This document shows, piece by piece, positions 51,316 to 61,328 of a stretch of 64,000 nucleotides of DNA (positions are counted from its first letter, which is position 1; every line of letters starts with the position of its first letter). The notes beneath the pieces are model-generated. The model was not told where the DNA came from. It did not search any database and saw only the letters and a list, made by a program, of their open reading frames with translations. The position numbers and the translations under genes are program-made. Origin of the DNA: Pectinophora gossypiella (Eukaryota; Arthropoda; Insecta; Lepidoptera; Gelechiidae); NCBI RefSeq assembly GCF_024362695.1, contig NC_065405.1, positions 4,162,672-4,226,671 on the forward strand. Direction: 5' to 3'.

Positions 51316-51837
51316 TCACAGTACTATAAATCTCTGGTTATAACATAAACACGTAAAATTACTACCGAATCATCGAACATCGTAAACATATCAATCAAAG
51401 ATCAACTCCCATCGTTTAGCGTAGAATCACCAAAGCGTTGAGGTGAAAGTAATCGTCGTATCAAACAGAAATTTGTCAAAAACATGCCCCCGTCAATTCG
51501 CGCCAATTAATAAACAACATCTATCTCGTTCTAGCGTACAGGAGTTAAAATATTGCCGTTTCGTTCATGTCCCCTTGTTTGAGAAGCCCCGTTGAGACAG
51601 AATATTGCCACTTTGTCCTGCGTCGAATGCAGACAGTAAGAAGAGATTGCAATATTTTCTGGCGCTGACTTTTATAAGGAAAGTATGGAAATTTTAAAGT
51701 TTTATGCTGCTCGCAATGGGTTGGGATAGTTGGGCTTCCGTCGGCTCTTGGGGGTGGAGTAGACGTTAAGCTATGACATATTCTGCAGGGTGTTTATTTA
51801 TTTAAGAAACTTTTAGCTGAAAGCAATATTGTATGTA
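51316..51837. other. unassigned
   Basis: Nothing recognised. Confidence 0.4.
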
Positions 51838-51858
51838 ATCATCATCATCATCATCATC
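51838..51858. repeat. ATC microsatellite
   Basis: ATCATCATCATCATCATCA. Confidence 0.9.
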
Positions 51859-51897
51859 AAAGGTTGGTTACCTCTGGTTTAATTATAATTAATGTAA

Positions 51898-52000
51898 TAT
51901 AGATAGATAGATAGATAGATAGAATACTTTATTGAGCACAATGGACACAAAATACAGAGATAAGGACAACATATACAGAAAAGCACAACAGGCGGCCTTA
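51898..52000 (-). repeat. LINE 3' end with TATC tail
   Basis: GATA repeats (51898-51925) followed by GAATACTTTATTGAGCACAA. On the minus strand this is CAATAAAGTATTC plus a (TATC)n tail. Confidence 0.6.
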
Positions 52001-52027
52001 TATACTTACGTATTTAAATTATATTTA

Positions 52028-52135
52028 TAAGGGCAACTACATTTATTTACGAACTTTGAAGGTAAGTAAAGTTCGGCACCATAATAAAACTACTGTTTTC
52101 TTATTCCATTAAACTAAATTACACATTATAAGTAG
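52028..52135 (+). repeat. inverted partial copy of the exon end at 53.2 kb
   Basis: CAACTACATTTATTTACGAA, CTTTGAAGGTAAGTAAAGTT, ATAATAAAACTACTGTTTTC, ACTAAATTACACATTAT. The complement of 53105-53246, with about 30 bases missing in this copy. It carries the exon 3' end, donor and intron start. Confidence 0.8.
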
Positions 52136-52624
52136 TATTTATTTGAAACCCTAACAAAAAGTAAAGTCAGTTCGGGCACACACTCAATCTAATGGTAAAT
52201 AAATGGTCACAAAGGAGTGGCTTATCGTTAATGTCATTAGTGCTGTCCCGTTATCGATATAAATAGTCGATGTTTGTGATCATATTTTTCACACCAATGG
52301 GGTATGGTAAGGCTAGAGCGAATATTCATTTGCTTGGTAAGCGTGATCCACCCTAGACCATATCGTCTCTTACCATCCGATGAGATTGTGGTCGCAAAGG
52401 CGAGCCTATTTTGTTAAAAAGAACCTTGTAAAGATACAATTAAGAAAAAATATAAAATTAAGAATAATAAATAATTAGTTCGATCTCTCTAGCTCTCTAT
52501 CTAATAAAGAATTACCTAAAAGAGCCTTATTTACTGAAGTAGGTAAAAAAAACTAAATGATAAGATGAAAAGAAAAAGAAAACGAAGAACTCATATTTTA
52601 TAATTAAGTAAGTACAACAGGAAG

Positions 52625-52725
52625 ATAGATTTTCCCGGCTACGTTCCCCAAAAACAATATGGATGGCGCTGTTCAGATTTAACGTGATAATTACCTATTT
52701 TCTCATTAGTTGGGTACATAATGAT
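52625..52725 (+). repeat. repeat P, copy 1
   Basis: GGCTACGTTCCCCAAAAACA, ATATGGATGGCGCTGTTCAG, GATAATTACCTATTTTCTCA. Related pieces at 58.80 kb (+) and 59.08-59.17 kb (-). Confidence 0.65.
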
Positions 52726-53104
52726 ACAAAAATATAATGTAATTGCAAAGGCATATATACAAATAATGCGTATGCTCAAATGCTACGTATGCTCAAAAGT
52801 GACAGCTAGCATTTCAAGGTTAGCCTAGCTAACGTCATCCGACCCTGCGTTGCTATTTCGTAAAAAATAAATTACCCACGTCCAATGTTTTTAATTTACT
52901 TTGCAAGAAAATTTTGTACTTTTAGTAAAAGATTTACATACAGTTTTAATGATTTTTATATATGTGACAAATAATAGTTATTAAATACATTAGTCAGTAA
53001 TTCGCTTAATTTTCAATAATAAAAATTACGTCCAAAAAATGTTGGTGATACCAATTTAATGGTAACACTTACATCATCAAGGGCTAGCAATGGCGGCTTG
53101 TCAG
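52726..53104. other. unassigned
   Basis: Spacer between the inverted exon copies. Nothing recognised. Confidence 0.4.
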
Positions 53105-53246
53105 GGCCGTGTCATAATGTGTAATTTAGTCAGAAGCCATTCATCAAGAATTGAATTGAATTAATGGAATAAGAAAACAATAGTTTTATTATGGTGGGAA
53201 ACTTTACTTACCTTCAAAGTTCGTATATAAATCTAGTTGTCCTTCT
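53105..53246 (-). repeat. right arm of the 52.0/53.2 kb inverted pair
   Basis: Complement of 52028-52135. It includes a 33-base segment (around TCAAGAATTGAATTGAATTA) absent from the left copy. Confidence 0.8.
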
Positions 53247-53407
53247 CCATAGGATTGAGCATACCTGGTCTTCTTATACCGTGAATAATACGATACTTGA
53301 TGAGCGGGACAAACGTCACACCGGCCATCATAGTGTTCCGCTTGTTTAGTTACTTTTGTTTCATCGATAAATATAAAGAACCTCTTGCCATCACTATTAC
53401 TGCTGAT
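53212..53407 (-). CDS. candidate internal coding exon, unknown gene
   Basis: Minus-strand frame open from 53407 to a clean donor GAAG|GTAAGTAAAG at 53212. It reads SDGKRFFIFIDETKVTKQAE, then HYDGRCDVCPAHQVSYYSRY and KKTRYAQSYGEGQLDLYTNF. The left limit is uncertain: AATCAG|C and CAG|T near 53103+300 (53400-53404) are possible acceptors with a weak pyrimidine tract. Composition (RC..C, many Tyr, few Leu) is protein-like rather than AT-drift. I do not recognise the family. It may belong to a host gene or to a transposon. Its last 30 bases and intron start are duplicated in inverted orientation at 52028. Confidence 0.42.
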
Positions 53408-53488
53408 TTACTGGTCGTGGCGGTGTCAAACTTTGGGAGCGGATGATAATTACGTAACGTGCCTTAGTTTTTGTAAGCCTTTCAGTCC

Positions 53489-53677
53489 ATGGCAAACAGG
53501 CTTGTAAAGTATTCCATATGTTTTGTTTGCATTATCACTGTTAGTTATTGTCACAGTCTACCTTTTTTCCTAATTGTTGTTGGCCTGTTGGTAATATTAG
53601 TCTGTGGCTTGCTTCTCAAGGAGTACCGACTTCTTCCCTGGTACCGGACTTGCATCACTGAGTTAGCAATAGGCTAG
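53489..53677 (+). CDS. small membrane or secreted ORF, doubtful
   Basis: 62 codons: MANRLVKYSICFVCIITVSY then CHSLPFFLIVVGLLVILVCG. The start looks like a signal peptide followed by a second hydrophobic stretch and a short basic/aromatic tail (KEYRLLPWYRT). No family recognised, and T-rich DNA readily produces such hydrophobic ORFs. Confidence 0.22.
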   Translation: MANRLVKYSICFVCIITVSYCHSLPFFLIVVGLLVILVCGLLLKEYRLLPWYRTCITELAIG

Positions 53678-53699
53678 TTTACAACTAGTCAAATTAACT

Positions 53700-53930
53700 T
53701 TTTACTTAACATCAAAACATGAAATTACTTTGGAATTTTTATGAGAAAGCACACTGTGACGTCACAGAAAAACGTGATAAAACCTCGGACTTATTATTGT
53801 TTTTTTTTTATTAAAATTCATAAATAAGGTAAAAAGTAAAAATATTTTTCGAAATTTTTAGAGTTTTCTTTATTTAGAGATCAGAATTTCATTTTATCCT
53901 TGACCTAAGTTACTACCCAATTTTCACTAA
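53700..53930 (+). repeat. repeat O, copy 2
   Basis: CTGTGACGTCACAGAAAAAC, CTCGGACTTATTATTGTTTT, AAAATTCATAAATAAGG, AGAGATCAGAATTTCATTTT. Complement of 43.97-44.23 kb. Confidence 0.7.
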
Positions 53931-54765
53931 CACAGTTGGCTCGATAAAGCTATAATGCTCTACCTATACGTTTAACTACCGGGGCTACGTGTCCCCGTCA
54001 TTTAATTAGCGGAGTAGTTAGTAAGTCCATTATCATAAAATCAAAGACAAAAATAGCGAACTGCCTTGATAAAATTATTTGGATAACATTTAAATGAAAA
54101 GCTTAAGAAGTAGCAGTAGAAGTAGTAGTAGGAGGTAGTAGTTTTTTTCTACATCTCCGCTCTCTTGTCTTGTTGTATAACTCTTTTCATTTATTTGTGG
54201 TAGCTTGTAATTGGCCTTTACTTACTATTAAGTGTAACATTGTGTGAATTAAGCTGTAAGCTCCCCAAACAAAGTAAATAAATAGTAGCTATCTAATCGA
54301 CTTAAGTATAATAAGAACAAAAAATATAACTTTTTATAAATTTTATGATAGGATAATTTTGTGATACTTTTAATGATTAAAACACGACTATATTGTAAAA
54401 TAACCTTTATTTCGTTCCTCATAATTGTCAATGAAGCAATTATTGATTACATACAGTCACTTACAATTATTTAAACAGTTACTTATTTTAGACACAGTTT
54501 AACATATAACGTACAATCACATTCATCTGGCACTCAAATGTCATATTTTATGACACACCTACTGTGTTTTTGATAAAATGTAATTGTGCAAAGCAGCCAT
54601 TTAATATAATATATTATATAATGTTATATATTATATTTTAAGATGAAGTAATATTACTACTAACAGCAATTTTATTGATGTAGAAATTCGGTGTAACGTC
54701 GATAGTACTAATAGTGTTACTCTTTGTAGTAAGAACCGTGCTAAAAACGAAACGAAAATCTATAT
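53931..54765. other. unassigned AT-rich stretch
   Basis: Contains an AT-only palindrome near 54600-54642. Nothing else recognised. Confidence 0.4.
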
Positions 54766-54800
54766 TTTAGAATAACGGGTTCTTACTGCGTTTAAAGCAG
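54766..54800 (+). repeat. MITE L half copy
   Basis: AATAACGGGTTCTTACTGCG then TTTAAAGCAGGG. Confidence 0.55.
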
Positions 54801-55084
54801 GGATATGAGACTCAAACAATCAATAAAACAATCTATATTTTAGTGTTGGCGACAATCTATCTTAATACTTTTTTAATTCTATTTTTGTTGTTTTATATTT
54901 GATTTTCTGTCTGCTCCGGCGTGTTGTCTACTAGCGACAGTGTTAATAAATAAATATTTTTCGCGAATCAGTTTATTTTTTTAAGACAAAGTTTGTGGCT
55001 CTCATATAGTCTCGTCGCCAACATATAGATTACTCTGGTCAATGATGTAATAACTAGGTATATGTAAAAAAAAACATGCAGCTT

Positions 55085-55235
55085 AAGACGGATGCAACCA
55101 TTGCGAGGCATGGACCTCGCAACGCCGTACGTCGCATGCCTTGCTGTGTGTTTATAAAAGTAGAGGTAGGTGCCATGCGAACCTACCAAGCGAGGCGTGC
55201 GCCGCATAGCGTAGGAGACACATGCCTCGTAGTTT
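55085..55235. repeat. GC-rich segment with hairpin
   Basis: TTGCGAGG (55101) and CCTCGCAA (55115) form a perfect 8 bp stem. GCATGCC, GCGAGGCGTGCG and CATGCCTCG recur nearby in AT-rich surroundings. Perhaps the subterminal part of a decayed DNA transposon. Confidence 0.45.
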
Positions 55236-57639
55236 TTATATCTGGCTTTAGCTTTTACAGTTTATCAAAAGCACACCATTATACTTAATTAACTCGTTCG
55301 TCACTTAAATATCTTTTAAGTTTTTATTTTACAATGTTTTTATTAATGTGAAATTAAAAACTAACATAAAACAATATGAGCGTATGGAAACTACAGGAGA
55401 TAAATGTATTTGGAGAAAGATATCTAGAGGTTTAGATGTATGTCATAAAATATTACTTCAAATAGGTCTTGACGGAATTTTAATATAAGATAACTATTTC
55501 GTGCGCAATTTTTGCCGAAAAATCTGTATAAAGATATTTCACATACACTATTGTAAACAGCATCATAAAAATGTTTCAATGTTATATTAAAGTAATGTAA
55601 AAACATATATCGTTTGAAAAGAATACTGACTTTTTTTACAGAATATTATTTTCACAAGTATTTTTATTCTTATTACCAAGAACATCGACTCACAATAGAT
55701 AAAAGTTATAATATTTAGATTATAATAATATTACGAAGAAAGCGCAACGCATTTTTTTATTTAAACCAAAATGGTCTCTAATTTGCATCATAATGCCTAA
55801 GAGTTAAACACCCTGTTTCATCCATAACGCGATAGTAATACATATACAGATAGCATTATATAGATTTTAGACTAATTAAAAAAATTAAAATGAAAGCAGG
55901 GCTTGTTTCATTTTTTTATATTTCAAAATGAAATAGTAGTGCTCTTGTAAACTTAGAATGAGACCACACAGTCGCTTGCGTAAGACGTATTCTTGTTATA
56001 TTATAAAATATATTATGCAAATCACAAAGATAGATAGCTATACCATACGACAGTATCGGTAGAATGTACTATTTTAGATGAAAACTTCGATAGTTGGGCA
56101 AGACTACACGATGCGTTTAATGTCGCGTCATTGGCATTAAGTAACTTCAACTTTATGGTTGTATGGCAACCGGTCGTCATAGAGTATAGACAACCATTAC
56201 TGCCAATGTCGGCATTAAGTAATAATAATAAAAAAGTTTATTTAGTTAAGTACGGAATTTGACAATCAGTTGGAATAATGCTATGGAGCGACTACCCGTG
56301 GAGCCTCTATCTAATCGCGAACAAATTTTACTGGTATGCTAAATTTGTTGCAAACTCGAGATCTCGCGACAAAGTCCTGTACAACTGTTAAAAAATACTA
56401 TTAAATTTTATTAGTCTAAATTACGTTAGATACAAAGTTAAATCAAGATTCAGATGTAGTAACAATCATTTAAACAATTACAAAAAGTAAATTCGTATTT
56501 GATTGGTACTGATCCATCATTTAATTTTATTTTAAATTATACCTGTCATTTTCTTTCCCGCGGAAAAGGAAAGGGCCAGATTGACAAATCTTAATTTTAA
56601 AATGAATGAATGAATAACCCGGTTACCGAATAGGTATCTCGCAGGTATGCAACCTTGCAATGTAATTTGACGTGTGCTGTCAACTTAATGCTGTCGGGTT
56701 ATTGGCCCATGTAAAATTTCTAAAGGGTTGATTTAGAGTGTTCCATAAATTTTATGTCTGTCGATTACCCGTCTCTTTTCTTTTCGGCGGATAAGAAAAA
56801 GACAGGTATAACTTAAAATTAAATTAGGAAGTGTCAACAGGCATAAAAGTCATTGGCAATGTAACATTAAAGAAAGTATATTAAGTAAGTAAATAAGGAA
56901 AACAGCGACTGTAACAAGTAGGTGGTAACAAATAAAATTCCAAGAGTTTTCAAAGGGAATTCAAAATGATGAAGGAATAGGAAAAACAAGTACCTCTGTA
57001 TGCTGATGCACAAAACGGTTTCACAAACGCGTCAATGCTCACGCAAGCATGCAATGCATACATCCACTCGACGCATCCATGCGTGCCTACATTGTTTCCT
57101 GTAGGTACAATATACGCTCCTTTTTCTTTGATCCGAATTTCGCGTCTACTTTAAACATCAATTTTATTCTATGACAAAAATTTTTAAATTGAATAATCAC
57201 TTTGAATCTACACAGCAACTCAGCATAGATTAATTACAATAATACATTAAACTAACATTTAGATCCCATATTTATATTATGTATTTGAATATAATCTATT
57301 ATTTTCTATGTATAATTGTGGTATAATAGACAAATATATTTTTCGTGGTTTTCGCCGATTACGGCTGTGAAGAATTTTGTTTTAGTTTTCCTATGAAATA
57401 TATGGTGTGCTATATATAAATTGAGCTTAACATCTGAAATATAAGAATATGGGGACTACAATTTACAATAGCATTATTATTAGTAATAATAATAAATAAA
57501 TTAATGTAAATTCCTTACTGCCCTTAATGTAAATTAAGGGCAGTTACCTACAAATAAGTTGAGTTATAGTGAACTAGAAGTAAAGATGTTATGAGGTACG
57601 TAGTTTAAAAAAAGATTACGAGGTATTCTGTAAGATAAT
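55236..57639. other. long unassigned AT-rich stretch
   Basis: No gene or well-defined repeat recognised over 2.4 kb. Short ORFs present are AT-driven. A GC-rich patch at 57020-57120 contains the palindrome ACGCATCCATGCGT. Confidence 0.45.
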
Positions 57640-57800
57640 AAGTCGTTGCTCACTAGATGACTCAGAATGGGTATAGAAGTCGAGGTAGTCACCGTAAAAG
57701 ATGGTGTGATGACCTTAACGTTTATCGGAGAGATTGCGCAGAGTCGAGAAGAGTGGAAGAATCAAGGGGAGGCCTTCGCTCAGCACTGACATCAAAAAGC
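57640..57800 (+). pseudogene. LINE V ORF2 C-terminal remnant
   Basis: The frame reads GYRSRGSHRKRWCDDLNVYR then RDCAES, and in a neighbouring frame EEWKNQGEAFAQH-like sequence. RW.DDL...R........W...GEAF.QQ is the usual C-terminus of several insect non-LTR ORF2 proteins. At least one frameshift; everything upstream is missing. Confidence 0.6.
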
Positions 57801-58063
57801 CTAGATAATTTCTTCTTTTTTTTGTATTGCGTACCAACCCATTCCTACTTTCGAAAGCATATTAGACCTGTCTGTGACTGTAGGCTCTGTACTTTAACCA
57901 TGCCGAATTATATCGACAGTTTCGACCAAGAGTCGTACGAAGTCTATCTAATTATCCTCGATATAATTCGCTCCGCGCGCGACGCGGTTGTCATGCACAC
58001 CTTACTGCTTGTATTTTTAATTATTTTTAACTATAGATTGTAATTCTTGAGGTGCGACTTCGT
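57801..58063. other. unassigned
   Basis: Contains a moderately GC-rich stretch (CGCTCCGCGCGCGACGCGGT, 57969) in an open frame without motifs. Confidence 0.3.
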
Positions 58064-58198
58064 ACCACCTTACAAATAAAAAATAAACCAGGGATGAACG
58101 CAATATATCAATCCAATTATCATACAATTCGACTGAACTTTGCTTGGCTGTCAAATACTTTAATCTCTGGTGTATTTTTTTTATTTGTAAGGTGGTTA
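58064..58198. mobile_element. MITE family M, foldback
   Basis: ACCACCTTACAAATAAAAAA then TAAACCAGGGAT pairs with ATCTCTGGTGTATTTTTTTT then ATTTGTAAGGTGGT. A short element with about 30 bp arms. The centre matches 43.0-43.1 kb. Confidence 0.75.
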
Positions 58199-58599
58199 GT
58201 CTTTCTATAAAAAATAATATTCCATCGTATTAGTTACAGCCTTCTATGTAAACACTATAAATATTTTAGTTATACGTAGTCTTACATTATGTTCAATGTA
58301 CAGATTAGACCATGAACAAAATTCATCACAGCCACATCGTGTACAGCCACGACTAACTACTGTTTTGGTGTTTGATCCTTTTGCCTGAATGGACGGACTT
58401 TATGTCCTCAGGAACTCCTAAAATATACTTACAATATAAACATTAATATCCATTAAATTATCCCGAATGTATTTCAGGTTATGACAAATTAAATTCCTTT
58501 TGCATCGATCCCGTTTTATATACAGTCTTAATATTAGTTTGGTACTATAATTTTATCTACGTATGTACAGTGTTAATGTATGGTATATTATAGAAACAG

Positions 58600-58756
58600 G
58601 CGGGTTAAAATGGCCACATCGAAGCAATTCATCTAAGAAAGCAATATTGCCATTTGACATTTGCGTATACAAAAGTAAGTGCGCAATGCAAACAACTGTC
58701 AAATTGCAATATTGCTTTTTTAGATGAATTGCTGCGATGGGGCCATTTTAAACCCC
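58600..58756. mobile_element. MITE family E copy
   Basis: GGGTTAAAATGGCCACATCG, AAGCAATATTGCCATTTGAC, inverted AATTGCAATATTGCTTTTTT, GGCCATTTTAAACCCC. Confidence 0.82.
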
Positions 58757-58794
58757 AGATCCGATAATCCAAAAAAAATATTTTCTGTTGAATG

Positions 58795-58855
58795 AAGGAC
58801 TTTCCAAGCTAAGTTCCCCAAAAAAATATGGATGGCGCTGTTCAGAGGTACCTTC
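58795..58855 (+). repeat. repeat P, partial
   Basis: CTAAGTTCCCCAAAAAAATA then TGGATGGCGCTGTTCAGAGG. Confidence 0.55.
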
Positions 58856-59079
58856 GTTTAGCCTTGTAATTTCATGGACAACAAACATACATCTTTTTAC
58901 TTTGTTTTTGGGTATAAATAATAACAAATCTTCCACCCATTATTATTCTGATCAAAATAAAGTGAAGCAATATATATAACAACATAATTCTATACCGTAT
59001 CTGATTCAAATATCAAGCAACAATCATTTTTATATATATATATATCTCTGTCATTACATTATATTTTGGATTGATTATG

Positions 59080-59170
59080 TAACCGAGTAATGAGAAAATA
59101 GGTAATTATTACGTTAAATCTGTACAGTGCCATCTATATTATTTTTGGAGAACGTAGCCTGAAAAATCCC
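59080..59170 (-). repeat. repeat P, inverted copy
   Basis: AATGAGAAAATAGGTAATTA, ATCTGTACAGTGCCATCTAT, GGAGAACGTAGCC; complement of 52.63-52.72 kb. Confidence 0.65.
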
Positions 59171-59224
59171 TCATTTGAAAACGTTAAGAATGCTTAGAGC
59201 CACTTATCATCCAGCACCCGTTGA

Positions 59225-59945
59225 AAAAGCTGACTTAGGATGCGTCCTCACGTCGCAATCGGATATAGCATCGCATTGCGATCAGGGGGGTTAAAATGAC
59301 CACATCAAAGCAATTCATATAAGCAATATTGCAATTTGACATTTGCGCATATATAAATAAGTGCGCAATGCAAACAACTGTCAAATATAAATATTGCTTT
59401 CTTAGATGAATTGCTTCGATGTGGCCATTTTAACGCCCCCATATATTGTTGCGATATCGCTCGAGCTACCTTTATCAGTATGCTGAATGTATTAGCAGAC
59501 CAAGTGCAAGTGAATGTATTAGTTTTAGGTTATATAAGTTGTTACTAACATTAGAATATAAGGTGTTTGTAACTAACATTTATGTATGAAGTGTGAAATA
59601 AATAATTTGAAAATAACTGATATTGCACAGACATGCAACCGAAGAAAATATAATATGGATGATCGCAACGATGTTCTTAATGCATTCGTACGATCTGTCA
59701 ATATCGCGTGAACGTTATGACCGCCTATATTGTATCGCATATTTTAATGAAATATATGCAGAGATATTGTACTGATTTTGTGCTGAAAGGTACTAAGACA
59801 ATGTAAATATGTACTTAAGAGATTAAGATATGTGACACTACAAAAGCGGTCCTGACGTTTACAATATCGCTTGCACGAGACTGATATCGCATCGCAACAC
59901 CATACTAACGCGATCCGGATTGCGTAGACGTACGCGACTGAACAA
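59225..59945. mobile_element. possible decayed DNA transposon with GCGAT motifs, hosting MITE E
   Basis: GTCGCAATCGGATATAGCAT, CGCATTGCGATC at the left and GATATCGCATCGCAACACCA, GATCCGGATTGCGTAGACG at the right. More TATCGC/GCGATA motifs lie between. The ends are only partly inverted. Confidence 0.35.
59284..59440. mobile_element. MITE family E copy
   Basis: GGGGGGTTAAAATGACCACA, AAGCAATTCATATAAGCAAT ... TTAGATGAATTGCTTCGATG, TGGCCATTTTAACGCCCCC. Confidence 0.83.
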
Positions 59946-60154
59946 AATGTATGGAGGGTCGCATAGACATTCTAACGGCAATCGTATAAAGATCTGTAAT
60001 ATTAGGATTGATAATGGCTTAACAGTCTACAATGTCTATAAAGTAACATCAATCATTCGTTTCAATTTTGATAATGTTTTACCCTACCTGGTAACATCTA
60101 TGTTTCACAATTTAACAAAAAGATTCAAAAAAATAGTAAATGTACCATTAAATA

Positions 60155-60480
60155 ATTAGCGTCAAAACGGGACCAATGGCTTAATGTTAAAATGTTCGTA
60201 TTGTTAGAAATAGTACTAATTTAGTACTACATACATACACTGCCTATATACGTCCCACTGCTGGGCACAGGCCTCCCCTCAATCAACCGGAGGGGGAATT
60301 TAGTACTATTTGGTACCTATACTAAAAAATCTAGTACTAAAAGATAAACAGTTTAAACTTATGAGAAAGGTACTAGATTTTTCAATTTAGGTACCAAATA
60401 GTACCTACTAAATGAGTACTAAATCTAACAATACGAAATTTTAACATCAATCCATTGCTCTCGCCATTTTGACGCTAATA
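60155..60480. mobile_element. MITE family X with nested SINE
   Basis: TTAGCGTCAAAACGGGACCA, TTCGTATTGTTAGAAATAGT at the left. The complements (ACTAAATCTAACAATACGAA, CCATTGCTCTCGCCATTTTG, ACGCTAA) are at the right. TAGTACT and GGTACC motifs recur in both arms. Confidence 0.8.
60230..60296 (-). repeat. SINE B 3' end nested in MITE X
   Basis: CTGCCTATATACGTCCCACT, GCTGGGCACAGGCCTCCCCT, CAACCGGAGGGGG. Flanked by the 12 bp duplication AATTTAGTACTA at 60218-60229 and 60297-60308. Confidence 0.88.
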
Positions 60481-61216
60481 TTAAATCTACTTTCCTATTA
60501 TTTTTTTTACAGTATTATGTACTTAACGAGAATTTATTAGAAAATGTAATGTAACTATGTATTTGAATTGAAATTTAATGCAATGTATGCTTATTCGAAT
60601 TCTAAGAATTCAGTTTCTATTACTTACAGTCATTATTTCGACTAAACGAAGTTTTACATTTGAATTATTTCTAAAATATTACATTTTCTCACATAATAAT
60701 ATTATATTCCTTATTATAAATATATCACTTTTTATTTATTTAAAAATATACAGTCTATGCCACATTTCTAGCGATTCTTAGTACTTATAATTTAATTTAT
60801 TATATACTTAAGTTTAACGAAATAAATATTGATTTACAAAACGAAATATAATTTATTTCGGTATAAAATTAAGTACATCCTTCTATTTTTGGTAGGCACT
60901 TTGGTTGAGAAGGGTGAAAATTAATCAAGACTAATTTATAGAAACATAAATTAAGAAGATCCGTCGAGAGGTTTGAAGTAAAAAAAACTTTATTCATATC
61001 AAATTAGAATTTCTTAGAAAGAAACACTCATTAATTGTGTTTATATTTTTATAATATTATAAATAAGTAATTACCTATTACAATACAAATACGAATGAAG
61101 AAGTACGCTTGACTTGACAGGATAAAGATACATTATCGTCGTTATAATATAAGTAGATACTTTCTCGTTCAAAGAAATTCTAATGATATTTTATGGAAAT
61201 GTTTGTATAATTATGT
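60481..61216. other. AT-rich, probably 3' UTR side of the drl-like gene
   Basis: No repeat or coding region recognised. Contains AATAAA-type signals on the minus strand. Confidence 0.4.
60989..60994 (-). promoter_or_regulatory. possible polyadenylation signal for the drl-like gene
   Basis: The minus strand reads AATAAA about 225 bases past the stop codon of the drl-like gene. Other AATAAA-like hexamers occur in this AT-rich flank, so the choice is tentative. Confidence 0.3.
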
Positions 61217-61328
61217 TTATATATAAGTACTAAGAGCTTGTCGAAAGTCGTGAAGTGCAGCTAGTAGTTGAGGGGCTGTCGGCCTGGATGAGGCCGATAG
61301 GGTCCAACACCAGGACATGAGCCCATAC
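61217..61328 (-). CDS. drl-like: drl-like terminal exon with stop codon
   Basis: 112 bases, acceptor GAAACAG. After completing a Met codon it encodes YGLMSWCWTLSASSRPTAPQ, then LLAALHDFRQALSTYI and TAA at 61219-61217. The pattern CW...RP...L...L..F...L..YI is the C-terminal end of the RYK kinase domain. A different reading frame of the same bases gives a longer uninterrupted ORF, but it breaks the splice phase and has no family resemblance. Confidence 0.88.
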
